A DNA stretch of 64,000 bases. It comes from Achromobacter xylosoxidans (GTDB taxonomy: Bacteria; Pseudomonadota; Gammaproteobacteria; Burkholderiales; Burkholderiaceae_B). Each line of letters begins with the position of its first letter. Within the stretch, counting starts at the first letter, position 1. A program made the position numbers and the translations under genes. Shown in pieces: positions 18,701-29,563 of the stretch. Where the stretch lies: NCBI RefSeq assembly GCF_014490035.1, contig NZ_CP061008.1, forward strand, positions 4,836,001-4,900,000. The letters are read 5' to 3'. The notes beneath the pieces are model-generated. The model had not been told where the DNA came from, made no database searches, and saw only the letters and a list, made by a program, of their open reading frames with translations.

Positions 18701-20362
18701 ATGTCCGGACTCATTACCCTGCTTGACTTCGCCGGCTACGTCGCCCTGCTCCTCTGGGGCGTGCACATGGTCCAAACAGGCGTACAGCGCGCCTTCGGGG
18801 CCGCCCTGGGCGCGGCGTTGGGCAAGGCCCTGGGCACCCGGCTGCGGGCCTTCGCCGCCGGACTGGGCATTACCGCCGCGCTGCAGAGCAGCACCGCCAC
18901 GGGCCTGATGATCACGGGCTTCGCGGCCGGCGGCGTCGTCGGCCTGGCGCCGGCCCTGGCCGCCATGCTGGGCGCCAACGTCGGCACCACGCTCATCGTC
19001 CAGTTGCTGTCCTTCGACCTGACCTCGCTCGCCCCCATCCTGATCCTCGCGGGCGTGTGGATGTTCCGCCGCTACCCGCCCGGCCGCACGCGCGACCTCG
19101 GCCGCGTCTTCATCGGCCTGGGGCTGCTGCTGCTATCGCTGCACCAACTGGTCGAACTGTTCCAGCCTTTCCAGACCGCGCCCATGCTGGGCATGATCCT
19201 GGACGCGCTGTCGACCCAGCCGGTGGCCACCGTGCTGCTGGCAGCCGCCTTCACCTGGGCGGCGCATTCCAGCGTGGCCGTGGTGGTGCTGGTCATGTCG
19301 CTGGCCAGCCATCACATGGTGGCGCCGCACGTCGCGTTTGCGCTGGTGCTGGGGGCCAACCTCGGCACCGCCATCAACCCCATGATCGAAGGCGTGACCG
19401 GGGACGATCCCGCCGCCCGCCGCCTGCCCCTGGGCAACCTGCTGACGCGGGTGCTGGGCGTGCTGGCCGGCCTGATCCTGCTGCCCTATCTGCAGCCCAT
19501 GATGAGCGACCTGGCGTCCGACCCGGCCCGCGCGGTGGCCAACTTCCACACCCTGTTCAACGCCGTCATCGCCCTGGTGTTCCTGCCGCTGCTGACGCCC
19601 TACGCCGCCCTGCTGACCCGCTGGCTACCCAAGCGCGCGGATCCGAACGACCCGTCGCGCCCCCAGTACCTGGATGAATGGGCCCATGACGTGCCGGCCG
19701 TGGCCCTGGGCAACGCCGCGCGCGAAGCCCTGCGCATGGCCGACATGCTGCAGACCCTGTTGCTCTACGCCCGCGCCGGCTTCAAGCGCGACAACCGCCA
19801 CCGCATGGTGCAGGCGCGCCAGCTGGACGCCGCGCTGGACAAGCTGGAAAACGCCATCACCACCTACCTGGCGACCCTGGACCAGGAGAACATGACGCGC
19901 GAGGACATCCAGCGCCTGGACGCCATCCTGGCGTTCACCAGCAATATCGGCCACGCCGGCGACATCGCCAACCACGGTCTGCTCAGCCACATTTCCAAGC
20001 TGCGCAAGCAGGGCTGGGTCTTCTCTCCGGAACAGCGCGCCAGCCTGGACGACACGCTGGGCCAGCTCATCGCCAACCAGCGCACCGCCGCCGCCCTGTT
20101 CGTCAACGACGACCTGCGCCAGGCCCGCGCGCTGGCAGGAGAAAAGGCCCGCTTCCGCTCGATCGAGACCAATGCGGCGGACACGCACCTGCAGAAAATC
20201 AAAGGGGGCGAGGTCGACGCCGCCGAGGTGGGCGCGCTCTACCTGGATATCCTGCGCGACATGAAGGGCATCAACTCCCATCTGGTCGGCGCGGCGGCCT
20301 ATCCTCTGTTGGCGCGTCACGGCGAACTGCTGCCCAGCCGCTTGCGCGAAGCGGGGAACTGA
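18701..20362 (+). CDS. Na+/phosphate cotransporter with PhoU-like domain (NptA/YjbB type)
   Basis: A 553-residue inner-membrane protein. Two inverted Na_Pi_cotrans repeats each carry the signature: ALQSSTATGLMITGF near residue 65 and AHSSVAVVVLVMSLASHHMV near 190, plus two GANxGT motifs (LGANVGTTLI, LGANLGTAINP). The C-terminal 220 residues form a PhoU-like helical bundle (AREALRMADMLQTLLLYA onward). E. coli YjbB, of this type, exports phosphate. The start at 18701 has only a weak ribosome site overlapping the initiation codon (CCAGGATG). It stands as a single gene with its own terminator. Confidence 0.88.
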   Translation: MSGLITLLDFAGYVALLLWGVHMVQTGVQRAFGAALGAALGKALGTRLRAFAAGLGITAALQSSTATGLMITGFAAGGVVGLAPALAAMLGANVGTTLIVQLLSFDLTSLAPILILAGVWMFRRYPPGRTRDLGRVFIGLGLLLLSLHQLVELFQPFQTAPMLGMILDALSTQPVATVLLAAAFTWAAHSSVAVVVLVMSLASHHMVAPHVAFALVLGANLGTAINPMIEGVTGDDPAARRLPLGNLLTRVLGVLAGLILLPYLQPMMSDLASDPARAVANFHTLFNAVIALVFLPLLTPYAALLTRWLPKRADPNDPSRPQYLDEWAHDVPAVALGNAAREALRMADMLQTLLLYARAGFKRDNRHRMVQARQLDAALDKLENAITTYLATLDQENMTREDIQRLDAILAFTSNIGHAGDIANHGLLSHISKLRKQGWVFSPEQRASLDDTLGQLIANQRTAAALFVNDDLRQARALAGEKARFRSIETNAADTHLQKIKGGEVDAAEVGALYLDILRDMKGINSHLVGAAAYPLLARHGELLPSRLREAGN

Positions 20363-20370
20363 GCGGAACG

Positions 20371-20401
20371 AAAAAGCCGACCTTATGTGGTCGGCTTTTT
20401 T
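20371..20401. terminator. Bidirectional terminator
   Basis: GCCGACC (20376-20382), loop TTATGT, GGTCGGC (20389-20395), flanked by five A's and by T's, so it works on both strands. It lies between the convergent transporter and dienelactone hydrolase genes. Confidence 0.9.
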
Positions 20402-20441
20402 CAACTGTGCTCCCGGGCAGTTTTCACCGCCCCCCAACATC

Positions 20442-21230
20442 CTACAAATACCGCTTGAACCACTCCAGCATGCGCTTCCAGCCGTCCTGCGCGGCCTCGG
20501 CCTTGTAGCTGGCGCGGTAGTCGGCCAGGAAGGCGTGGTCGGCCTCGGGATACACCACGAACTCCGAGCGCCGGGCGTTGTCGTTGCCGGCGGCCAGCTT
20601 GGATTTCATGGTTTCGACGTCGGCCAGCGGGATGCTGGCGTCCTTGCCGCCGTACAGGCCCAGCACCGGCGCGTGCAACTCGTTGACCACGTCGAAGGCA
20701 AAGCGCTTGATCAGCGGGCCATGGCCCACGCTGAGCTTGCCGTACCAGGCCACCGCCGCCTTCACGTCGGGATTGTGGGCGGCGTACATCCAGGTCAGGC
20801 GGCCGCCCCAGCAAAAGCCGGTCACCGCCACGCGCTTGGGATCGCCGCCATGCGCGGCGGCCCAGGCCACGCTGGCGTCCAGGTCGGCAAAGACCTGCTC
20901 GTCCGGCACCTTGCTGACCAGTTCGGCGATGAGTTTCGGGATGTCGGTATAGACCGAGGCGTCGCCCTGGCGCTCGTAGAGATTGGCGGCGACGGCAAGG
21001 TAGCCGGCCTTGGCGACCCGGCGGCACAGGTCCTTGATGTGCTCGTGCACGCCGAAGATCTCCTGCACCACCAGCACGATGGGCAGGTCGCGCTTGCCTT
21101 CGGGCGCGGCGTAATAGGCGGCGATCGTGCCGTCGGCCACGGGCAGCTTGAAATCCCCGTGGACCAGGCCCTGGGTGTCCGTGTGGATCACGGTGGGCGC
21201 AACATTGCCGGCTGCGGCGGAAAAACTCAT
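20442..21230 (-). CDS. Dienelactone hydrolase family protein
   Basis: A 262-residue alpha/beta hydrolase. The triad is C140 (GFCWGGR), D197 (GGKDASIP) and H232 (EADHAFLADY), the cysteine nucleophile being characteristic of dienelactone hydrolases. The QEIFG segment with E57 also matches the family, where a Glu holds the resting cysteine. Members open dienelactone to maleylacetate in chlorocatechol breakdown, but many housekeeping paralogs have unknown substrates. The start is ATG 21230 with AGGAG six bases upstream; the longer open frame is not coding. No chlorocatechol genes are adjacent, so I do not assign clcD. Confidence 0.88.
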   Translation of the reverse strand: MSFSAAAGNVAPTVIHTDTQGLVHGDFKLPVADGTIAAYYAAPEGKRDLPIVLVVQEIFGVHEHIKDLCRRVAKAGYLAVAANLYERQGDASVYTDIPKLIAELVSKVPDEQVFADLDASVAWAAAHGGDPKRVAVTGFCWGGRLTWMYAAHNPDVKAAVAWYGKLSVGHGPLIKRFAFDVVNELHAPVLGLYGGKDASIPLADVETMKSKLAAGNDNARRSEFVVYPEADHAFLADYRASYKAEAAQDGWKRMLEWFKRYL

Positions 21231-21302
21231 GAAGAACTCCTGTGTAGGGATGATCAACCAAGCCGGATATCCCGCCAGCGCCTGCATGGCCTCGCGCCGA
21301 TC

Positions 21303-22142
21303 CTAATGCCGGTGGCCATGCTCCGCTTGCGGCGCGGCCAGGCCGGCTTCGGCCTCGTGGTCGTGCCCGTGGTGCATGACCGTGGTGACGCTGTAGATCA
21401 GCGCCACGCCCACGCCGACCAGCAGCAATTGCGGGACGGCATCGGCCAGGGATACCCGTTCGTGCATCTGCGGCATCAGGTCGGCCACCGAGATATAGAG
21501 GAAGCTGCTGGCTGCAACCACCAGGACATACGGCACCCATTGCTGCGCCTGCTGCAGCACGAAGTACCCTATTATGCCGCCCAGGGCTGAACACAAGCTG
21601 GTGAAGAGGATCAGCGAGAAGGCGCGGCGGCGCGCCAGGCCCGCGTTGAGCAGCACCACGAAGTCGCCCAGCTTGTGCGGCACTTCATGAATGATGATGG
21701 ACGCCGCCGTCAGCACGCCCAGCAGGGGGTCGGTCAGGAACGCCGCCGCCACCAGCACCCCGTCGCATAGATTGTGCAGGGAGCTGCCGATCAGGATCAG
21801 CACGCCGCCGCGGCCCGCCTCGTGGCGGTCATGTCCCTTGTGGTGGTGATGGCCGTCGCCCTCGTGGTGATGGCTGTGGCGCAGCAGCGCGATCTTCTCC
21901 AGCACGAAAAACCCGATCAGCGACGCCAGCATCAGGCCGAACAGCACGTGGGCATCGCCCACCCCGGTCTCGAAGGCCTCGGGCAGCAGGTGCAGCAGCG
22001 CCACCGACAGCAGCACCCCCACCGACAGGCTGACCATGTGGTGCAGGTATTGCGCGAAGACCTTGTAGGCCAGCCAGCTGGCGACAAGGACGGCGATAAG
22101 CCCGCCGGTGACGGTGGCGAGCAAGATCCAGAGCAGCAACAT
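21303..22142 (-). CDS. ZIP-family metal transporter
   Basis: A 279-residue ZIP transporter with eight predicted helices, taking up zinc or related divalent metals. A histidine-rich cytoplasmic loop, HSHHHEGDGHHHHKGHDRH, lies at about residues 88-106. The metal sites are in SSLHNLCDGVLVAAAF (helix 4) and IIIHEVPHKLGDFVV (helix 5), both ZIP hallmarks. The C-terminus is again His-rich (HHGHDHEAEAG...HGHRH). A palindromic site overlaps the likely promoter at 22175-22192, which suggests metal-dependent repression. Confidence 0.9.
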   Translation of the reverse strand: MLLLWILLATVTGGLIAVLVASWLAYKVFAQYLHHMVSLSVGVLLSVALLHLLPEAFETGVGDAHVLFGLMLASLIGFFVLEKIALLRHSHHHEGDGHHHHKGHDRHEAGRGGVLILIGSSLHNLCDGVLVAAAFLTDPLLGVLTAASIIIHEVPHKLGDFVVLLNAGLARRRAFSLILFTSLCSALGGIIGYFVLQQAQQWVPYVLVVAASSFLYISVADLMPQMHERVSLADAVPQLLLVGVGVALIYSVTTVMHHGHDHEAEAGLAAPQAEHGHRH

Positions 22143-22174
22143 TTTTGGGGGGACGCTTTAAGGCGGAGGGAAGC

Positions 22175-22192
22175 GAAACATTATATTGTTTC
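22175..22192 (-). promoter_or_regulatory. Palindromic operator overlapping the ZIP gene -10
   Basis: GAAACA-TTATAT-TGTTTC is a perfect six-base inverted repeat. On the minus strand it contains TATAAT (22180-22185), a full -10 consensus. Its AT-rich symmetrical form resembles zinc-uptake regulator (Zur) boxes, but the match is by eye only. Confidence 0.5.
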
Positions 22193-22200
22193 AATACCAA

Positions 22201-22232
22201 AAACGGAAATGGGCTGCCCGAAGGCAGCCCAT
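22201..22232 (-). terminator. Terminator after polA
   Basis: On the minus strand ATGGGCTGCC, loop TTCG, GGCAGCCCAT, then TTTCCGTTTTT. The stem is 10 base pairs and the loop is a stable UUCG tetraloop. It lies just upstream of the ZIP promoter. Confidence 0.85.
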
Positions 22233-22259
22233 GTGTCTTGGGACGGGGTGATTCCGGCC

Positions 22260-24977
<2,718 letters not shown>

Positions 24978-24993
24978 GGTTACAAAGGCAGAT

Positions 24994-25668
24994 ATGGCAA
25001 TAGCTGCGGAAACACCCGCCAACAAACAAATTCCGCTGATTATGTCAGAGATACGGACGGCGGCAGACAAGCTCGCGAACATCGGGCCTGCTGTCAGCGT
25101 CTTCGGCAGTGCACGAGTCAGCCGTAATTCCCCCCACTATGAAACCACCGTCGCAATTTCCGCCGCGCTGGCCGACGCCGGTTTCGCGGTGATCGCCGGC
25201 GGCGGTCCCGGCATCATGGAGGCAGCCAACAAGGGCGCGTTCGAAGCAGGCGGCACCAGCATCGGTCTGAACATCAGCCTGCCCCACGAAGCGCACAACA
25301 ACGAATACCAAACCATCAGCCTGTCATTCGAGTATTTTTTCTCGCGCAAGGCAACCTTCTTCATGCACAGCTTCGCCTATGTGGCGATGCCTGGCGGCTT
25401 CGGCACCCTGGATGAACTCTTCGAAGCGTTGACGCTCATCCAGACGGGCAAGGTCCCGCCCGCTCCCATCGTGCTGGTGGGCAGCGAGTACTGGTCCGGA
25501 CTGGTCGAATGGCTGGGCGGCCAGGTGCTGGCCAACGGCATGATAGGCGCGCACGACCTGGATCTCTTCATCATCGAGGACGATCCCATGAAGGTGGTGC
25601 GCAAGGTGGTGGAATTCCACGCCAAGGTCATTTCGGACGCGCAATACGCGCCGTCCCTGCCGGCCTGA
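24994..25668 (+). CDS. LOG-family protein (TIGR00730-like)
   Basis: A 224-residue Rossmann-fold protein of the LOG/lysine-decarboxylase-like family. It has the nucleotide motif GGGPGIMEAANKGA and the hallmark PGGFGTLDELFEA. Many members are cytokinin-riboside-phosphate phosphoribohydrolases or nucleotide 5'-monophosphate nucleosidases. I chose ATG 24994 because AAAGG lies five bases before it; an in-frame ATG at 24976, which overlaps the polA start codon on the other strand, is possible. It is divergent from polA and its 3' end faces the repeat array. Confidence 0.85.
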   Translation: MAIAAETPANKQIPLIMSEIRTAADKLANIGPAVSVFGSARVSRNSPHYETTVAISAALADAGFAVIAGGGPGIMEAANKGAFEAGGTSIGLNISLPHEAHNNEYQTISLSFEYFFSRKATFFMHSFAYVAMPGGFGTLDELFEALTLIQTGKVPPAPIVLVGSEYWSGLVEWLGGQVLANGMIGAHDLDLFIIEDDPMKVVRKVVEFHAKVISDAQYAPSLPA

Positions 25669-25691
25669 AATCGTATGTAGCTTGAGGCCCC

Positions 25692-26022
25692 GCGGCGCCG
25701 CCAGGCCGCGCCAAGGCGCCGCCGCTTCCCTCGGGGGGCAGCAAGCGCGCGAAGCGCGCGCGGCTTGGGGGTCCGCGCCGCCGCCAGGCCGCCCTAAGGC
25801 GGCGCCGCCCCCCTCGGGGGGCAGCAAGCGCGCAAAGCGCGCGCGGCTTGGGGGCCCGCGCCGCCGCCAGGCCGCCCTAAGGCGGCGCCGCCCCCCTCGG
25901 GGGGCAGCAAGCGCGCAAAGCGCGCGCGGCTTGGGGGCCCGCGCCGCCGCCAGGCCGCCCTAAGGCGGCGCCGCCCCCTCGGGGGGCAGCAAGCGCGCAA
26001 AGCGCGCGCGGCGTGGGGGCCC
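25692..26022. repeat. Tandem array of four ~83-bp structured repeats
   Basis: Four units start at 25692, 25775, 25858 and 25941 (83, 83, 83 and 82 bases). Each has stem-loop 1 with 8-base arms around the loop GCCAGGCCGC(C/G)C(T/C)AA, then CCCTCGGGGGG, then stem-loop 2 GCGCGC-(A/G)AA-GCGCGC, and ends in GG(G/T)CC. In unit 1 stem 1 is GCGGCGCC/GGCGCCGC; in the others GCGCCGCC/GGCGGCGC. The array fills the gap between the convergent LOG and amidohydrolase genes, ending 5 bases from the amidohydrolase stop codon. A diverged pair is at 62411-62543. Nothing else is coded in this gap. Confidence 0.9.
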
Positions 26023-26027
26023 TTCCT

Positions 26028-27452
26028 CTATTTGCGCATGAACGACGGCAGCACGTCCGCCGGTATCGGGCAGACGTAAGGCTGCCCGCGGCGCGTCTCC
26101 ATCAGTTCTTCCTTGGCGCGCGCCAGCGCCTCCGGCTGCGTGTACAGATCGGCGGCGGTCGCCGCGATGATCTTGGCCGCGTGCACCATGCCCTTGTGCG
26201 CCATGGACATCTTGCCCTGCGCCACCATCTGCCAGGAATGAAACGGCGTGCCGTAGGCGTAGCAGGCGCCCCAGCATTGCGCGGTGGGCGCGACCCAGCT
26301 CACGTCGCCCACGTCGGTGGAACCGTAGGTGATCTCGGCTCGGCCGGGCTCGTAGGGCGCCACGCCGGCAAACAGCGGCGTGGGATTGCGCAGCACCGCG
26401 CCCAGGTTCTTGCCGGCGTTGTCGATGTCGTCCGCGGAGATCGCGTCCCACATGCGGCGCGCGGCCTGCTGCTCGCCCGCGGTGTAATCGGGACCCTGCA
26501 AGGCCAGCATGTTGGCGTACATGATCTGGTTCAACACGCCGTTGGGGATGTAGTTCGAGCAGGCCTTGTCAAACACGATCTCCAGTTCGCAGCCCGTCAT
26601 CAGCGCCGCGCCGCGCGCCACGTTCTGCACGCGCTCGTACAGTTCGGCGGCCTGCGAATTGATGGGCGCGCGCACCAGGTACAGCACCTCGGCGCGAGCC
26701 TGCACCACGTTGGGCGAAATGCCGCCGCTGTTGGTCACGGCGTAATGCACGCGCGCATCGGGCACCATGTGTTCGCGCAGGTAGTTCACGCCCACGTTCA
26801 TCAGCTCGACAGCGTCCAGCGCGCTGCGGCCCAGGTGCGGCGAATTGGCCGCGTGCGCCGCGACGCCGCGGAAGCGGAAATAAGCCTGGATGTTGGCCAG
26901 CGAGGACTGGTGGAAGATGCCGGTGTGCGATGCGGGATGCCAGGTCAACGCCGCGTCCACGTCATCGAACAGGCCGGCACGCGCCATGAAGGTCTTGCCC
27001 GAGCCGCCCTCTTCCGCCGGACAGCCGTAGAAGCGGATGGTGCCGGGCAGGCCGTTGGCCTCCAGGAACTCCTTGACCGCCACCGCCGCAAAATGCGCGG
27101 CCGTGCCCAGCAGATGGTGGCCGCAGCCGTGGCCGTTGCCGTTCGGCGTCTCCGGCGAAGGCTGGCAGGCGTAGGCGCCGCTTTCCTGGCTCAAGCCGGA
27201 CAGCGCATCGTACTCGCCCAGGATGCCGATCACCGGACCGCCGTTGCCGGCCTCGGCCACGAAGGCGGTGGGAATGCCGGCCGCGTCGCGCGTGACGCGA
27301 AAGCCGGCGTCCTCCAGCATGGCAATGTGCAGCTCGGCGGACTTGTGCTCGTCGTAGCGCAGTTCGGCCAGGCTCCAGATGCGGTCGCTCAGTTCCGCGT
27401 AGCGCTCGCTGCGCGCGTCGATGAACGGCGCAAGTTTATCGATGGCACCCAT
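26028..27452 (-). CDS. M20-family amidohydrolase (AbgB-like)
   Basis: A 474-residue metallopeptidase/amidohydrolase of the M20D group, related to AbgB, the aminobenzoyl-glutamate hydrolase subunit B. The metal site is seen in NGHGCGHHLLGTA and CPAEEGGSGK, and later in TYGSTDVGDVSWVAP; a dimerisation domain lies around residues 185-300. ATG 27452 has AGGAG five bases before it. It is followed upstream on the same strand by a Bug receptor gene (27496-28479), so receptor and hydrolase form one unit controlled by the divergent LysR gene. The natural substrate is probably an N-acyl or peptide-like carboxylate (inference). Confidence 0.88.
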   Translation of the reverse strand: MGAIDKLAPFIDARSERYAELSDRIWSLAELRYDEHKSAELHIAMLEDAGFRVTRDAAGIPTAFVAEAGNGGPVIGILGEYDALSGLSQESGAYACQPSPETPNGNGHGCGHHLLGTAAHFAAVAVKEFLEANGLPGTIRFYGCPAEEGGSGKTFMARAGLFDDVDAALTWHPASHTGIFHQSSLANIQAYFRFRGVAAHAANSPHLGRSALDAVELMNVGVNYLREHMVPDARVHYAVTNSGGISPNVVQARAEVLYLVRAPINSQAAELYERVQNVARGAALMTGCELEIVFDKACSNYIPNGVLNQIMYANMLALQGPDYTAGEQQAARRMWDAISADDIDNAGKNLGAVLRNPTPLFAGVAPYEPGRAEITYGSTDVGDVSWVAPTAQCWGACYAYGTPFHSWQMVAQGKMSMAHKGMVHAAKIIAATAADLYTQPEALARAKEELMETRRGQPYVCPIPADVLPSFMRK

Positions 27453-27495
27453 TGTTTCTCCTGTGGCTGTAATGGCGGGGAAAAAACCGGTCAGG

Positions 27496-28479
27496 TCACT
27501 CGTCGAGCTTGATGCCGGCAGTTTCAATGATTTTGCGGTTGGCGGCCAGCGTCTGCGCGATGCGCTCGGCAAAGGCCTGCGGCGTGCCCGCGTCGGGCTG
27601 CGCGCCCATGCCCGCCAGGCGCTGCACCAGCGCGGGATCGGCCAGCGCGCGCACCGCGGCCTGGTTCAGGCGCTGCACCACGGCATCGGGCGTTCCGGCC
27701 GGCACGACCAAGCCAAACCAGGTCTGGCCCAGCGCGTTCAGTTGCGGATAACCCAGTTCCGTCATGGTCGGCAGGTCCGGCATGTCGGGCATACGGGCGG
27801 GCGCCGACACGGCGATGGCGCGCAGTTTGCCGGCCTTGACCAGCGATTGCGCGGACGCGTACTGGTCCTGCTGCACCTGCACCTCGCCGCCCACCGCGGC
27901 CGTCAGCGCCGGCCCCATGCCGCGGTACGGCACGTGCAGCACATCGACCTTCAGGTCCGCGTTCATCGCCGCCAGGTTCAGGTGGCCGAGCGAACCGACG
28001 CCGGGCGAACCATAGGAATACTTGCCCGGATGGGCCCGCAGCTCGGCCAGGAATTGCGCAAAATCCTGCGCCGGAAACGCCGGATTCACCATCCACACGA
28101 CCGGCACCGTCGCCACCGAGGCCACCGGTTTCAGCTGCGTTTCGGGATTGACGCGCTTGGTGCCATACAGCAGCGGATTGACGGCCATGGTGCTGACCGT
28201 GGCCATGCCCAGCGTGTAGCCGTCGGGTTCGGCCCGGGCCACCGCCTCGGTGCCGAGCAGGCCGCCCGCGCCGGCGCGGTTCTCCACCACCACGCTCTGG
28301 CCCAGTTCCTTGCGCAGGCCCTCGGCCACCGCGCGTGCCAGCGCGTCGGTGGACCCGCCGGGCGCGAAGGGCACGATCAGCCGCAGGGGCTGGGAGGGAT
28401 AGGCGTCCTGGGCGGCGGCCAGGGACGAAACACTGAAAGTTACGGCGCATACCAGCGCGTGCAGCAGACGGGACTTCAT
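27496..28479 (-). CDS. Bug/TctC-family periplasmic solute receptor
   Basis: A 327-residue exported binding protein. It has a signal peptide ([24 protein letters not shown], cleaved after AAA or AAAQ), then [23 protein letters not shown], the hallmark opening of Bug receptors, and [14 protein letters not shown]. The start chosen is ATG 28479, which gives the signal peptide; the frame is open 16 codons further. It precedes the amidohydrolase gene by 43 bases in the same direction, suggesting that it captures that enzyme's substrate. No TctA/TctB membrane genes are adjacent, as is common for orphan Bug proteins. Confidence 0.92.
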   Translation of the reverse strand: MKSRLLHALVCAVTFSVSSLAAAQDAYPSQPLRLIVPFAPGGSTDALARAVAEGLRKELGQSVVVENRAGAGGLLGTEAVARAEPDGYTLGMATVSTMAVNPLLYGTKRVNPETQLKPVASVATVPVVWMVNPAFPAQDFAQFLAELRAHPGKYSYGSPGVGSLGHLNLAAMNADLKVDVLHVPYRGMGPALTAAVGGEVQVQQDQYASAQSLVKAGKLRAIAVSAPARMPDMPDLPTMTELGYPQLNALGQTWFGLVVPAGTPDAVVQRLNQAAVRALADPALVQRLAGMGAQPDAGTPQAFAERIAQTLAANRKIIETAGIKLDE

Positions 28480-28546
28480 GGACCAGCCACTCCTGGGGAA
28501 CGGAAGCGATGTAAGGGATCGCAGCATTGTGTCCAGGGCATATCCT

Positions 28547-28591
28547 TATTTCAAATACATTAATGCGTGGATATATTCGTATTTTGAATAT
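28547..28591. promoter_or_regulatory. Paired palindromes in the Bug/LysR divergent promoter
   Basis: TATTT-C-AAATA (28547-28557) and ATATTC-N7-GAATAT (28573-28591) are two perfect AT-rich inverted repeats between the divergent starts. LysR tetramers commonly bind two such sites. Confidence 0.5.
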
Positions 28592-28607
28592 CTTTCCTGC
28601 CTGCGCC

Positions 28608-29531
28608 ATGGACGTCGCTCCCGCCACCCTGCTGTCCCGCCTGCTCGCCAAGGGGCGCCTGCGCCACCTGCAATTGCTGGCCAGCATCGCCGACCTGGGC
28701 AGCATCCAGCAGGCGGCCAGCCATATCGGCCTGAGCCAGCCGGCGGCCACCCATGCGCTGGCCGACATAGAGGATCTGCTGGGCGTGCAGCTATTCGAGC
28801 GCCATGCCCGCGGCATGCGCACCACGCGCAGCGGCCAACTCATGGCGGAGTGCGCCCGCAGCATGCTGACGACGCTGCGCGCCTCCACGGATTCGGTGGC
28901 GGCCCTGCGCCAGGGCGCCACGGGCAATCTACGCCTGGGGGCCATCCCGGCAGCCACGGGCGGCCTGCTGGCCGAGCGCCTGCCCGCCTACCTGAACGCG
29001 CGCCCGGGATTGCAAGTGGAGGTGGTGGAAGGCAGCCGCGAACAGCTACTGCCCCAGGCCGCCAGCGGCAGCCTGGACATGCTGCTGTGCCGGCGTCCGG
29101 AAGCCGTGCCCGCCGGCCTGGAATTCGTGCCGCTGCAGGAGGACGCGGCGGTGATCGTGGCCGCTGCCGGCCACCCGCTGCTGGATGCGGACGGCGCGCC
29201 GACGCTGGCGCAAGTGGCGTCCCAACTGTGGATAGAACCCCGCCCGGAACTGGCCATCCACGCGGTGTTCAAGGCCTTCTTCGAACGCGCCGGGGTGGTG
29301 CCGCGGCTGTGCAGGCTGAGCAGCGCCGCCCCGCCCATGCCGCTGCTCATCGCCGTCATGCAGGCGCAGCAGGCCCTGGTCATGGTGCCGCAGACCTTGG
29401 GCAACTGGTACATGCAGCACGGGCATTTCCAGCGCCTGCGCATCGAATCGCCGGGTTCATTCCAGCCGATCGGCGCGATCGTGCGCGACCAGGGACCTGG
29501 CCGCGATTTCCTCGACTGGCTGGCGGCCTGA
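28608..29531 (+). CDS. LysR-family regulator
   Basis: A 307-residue LysR protein. The winged helix begins LLAKGRLRHLQLLASIADLGSIQQAASHIGLSQPAATHALADIE, and the effector domain begins NLRLGAIPAATGGLLAERLPAY. ATG at 28608 puts the helix-turn-helix about 12 residues later than in typical members (MDVAPATLLSRLLAKGR), a form seen in GbpR-like regulators. The frame extends upstream to 28527 through the operator region, which is unlikely to be coding. Divergent from the Bug/amidohydrolase unit, its probable target. Confidence 0.88.
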   Translation: MDVAPATLLSRLLAKGRLRHLQLLASIADLGSIQQAASHIGLSQPAATHALADIEDLLGVQLFERHARGMRTTRSGQLMAECARSMLTTLRASTDSVAALRQGATGNLRLGAIPAATGGLLAERLPAYLNARPGLQVEVVEGSREQLLPQAASGSLDMLLCRRPEAVPAGLEFVPLQEDAAVIVAAAGHPLLDADGAPTLAQVASQLWIEPRPELAIHAVFKAFFERAGVVPRLCRLSSAAPPMPLLIAVMQAQQALVMVPQTLGNWYMQHGHFQRLRIESPGSFQPIGAIVRDQGPGRDFLDWLAA

Positions 29532-29563
29532 AAAAACGCCCGCCGAGCCGCCAGTCCAGCGGG

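Noticed and set aside
25692..26022. CRISPR-like regular repeat
   Set aside because: The units are contiguous and nearly identical along their whole 83 bases; there are no unique spacers and no cas genes.
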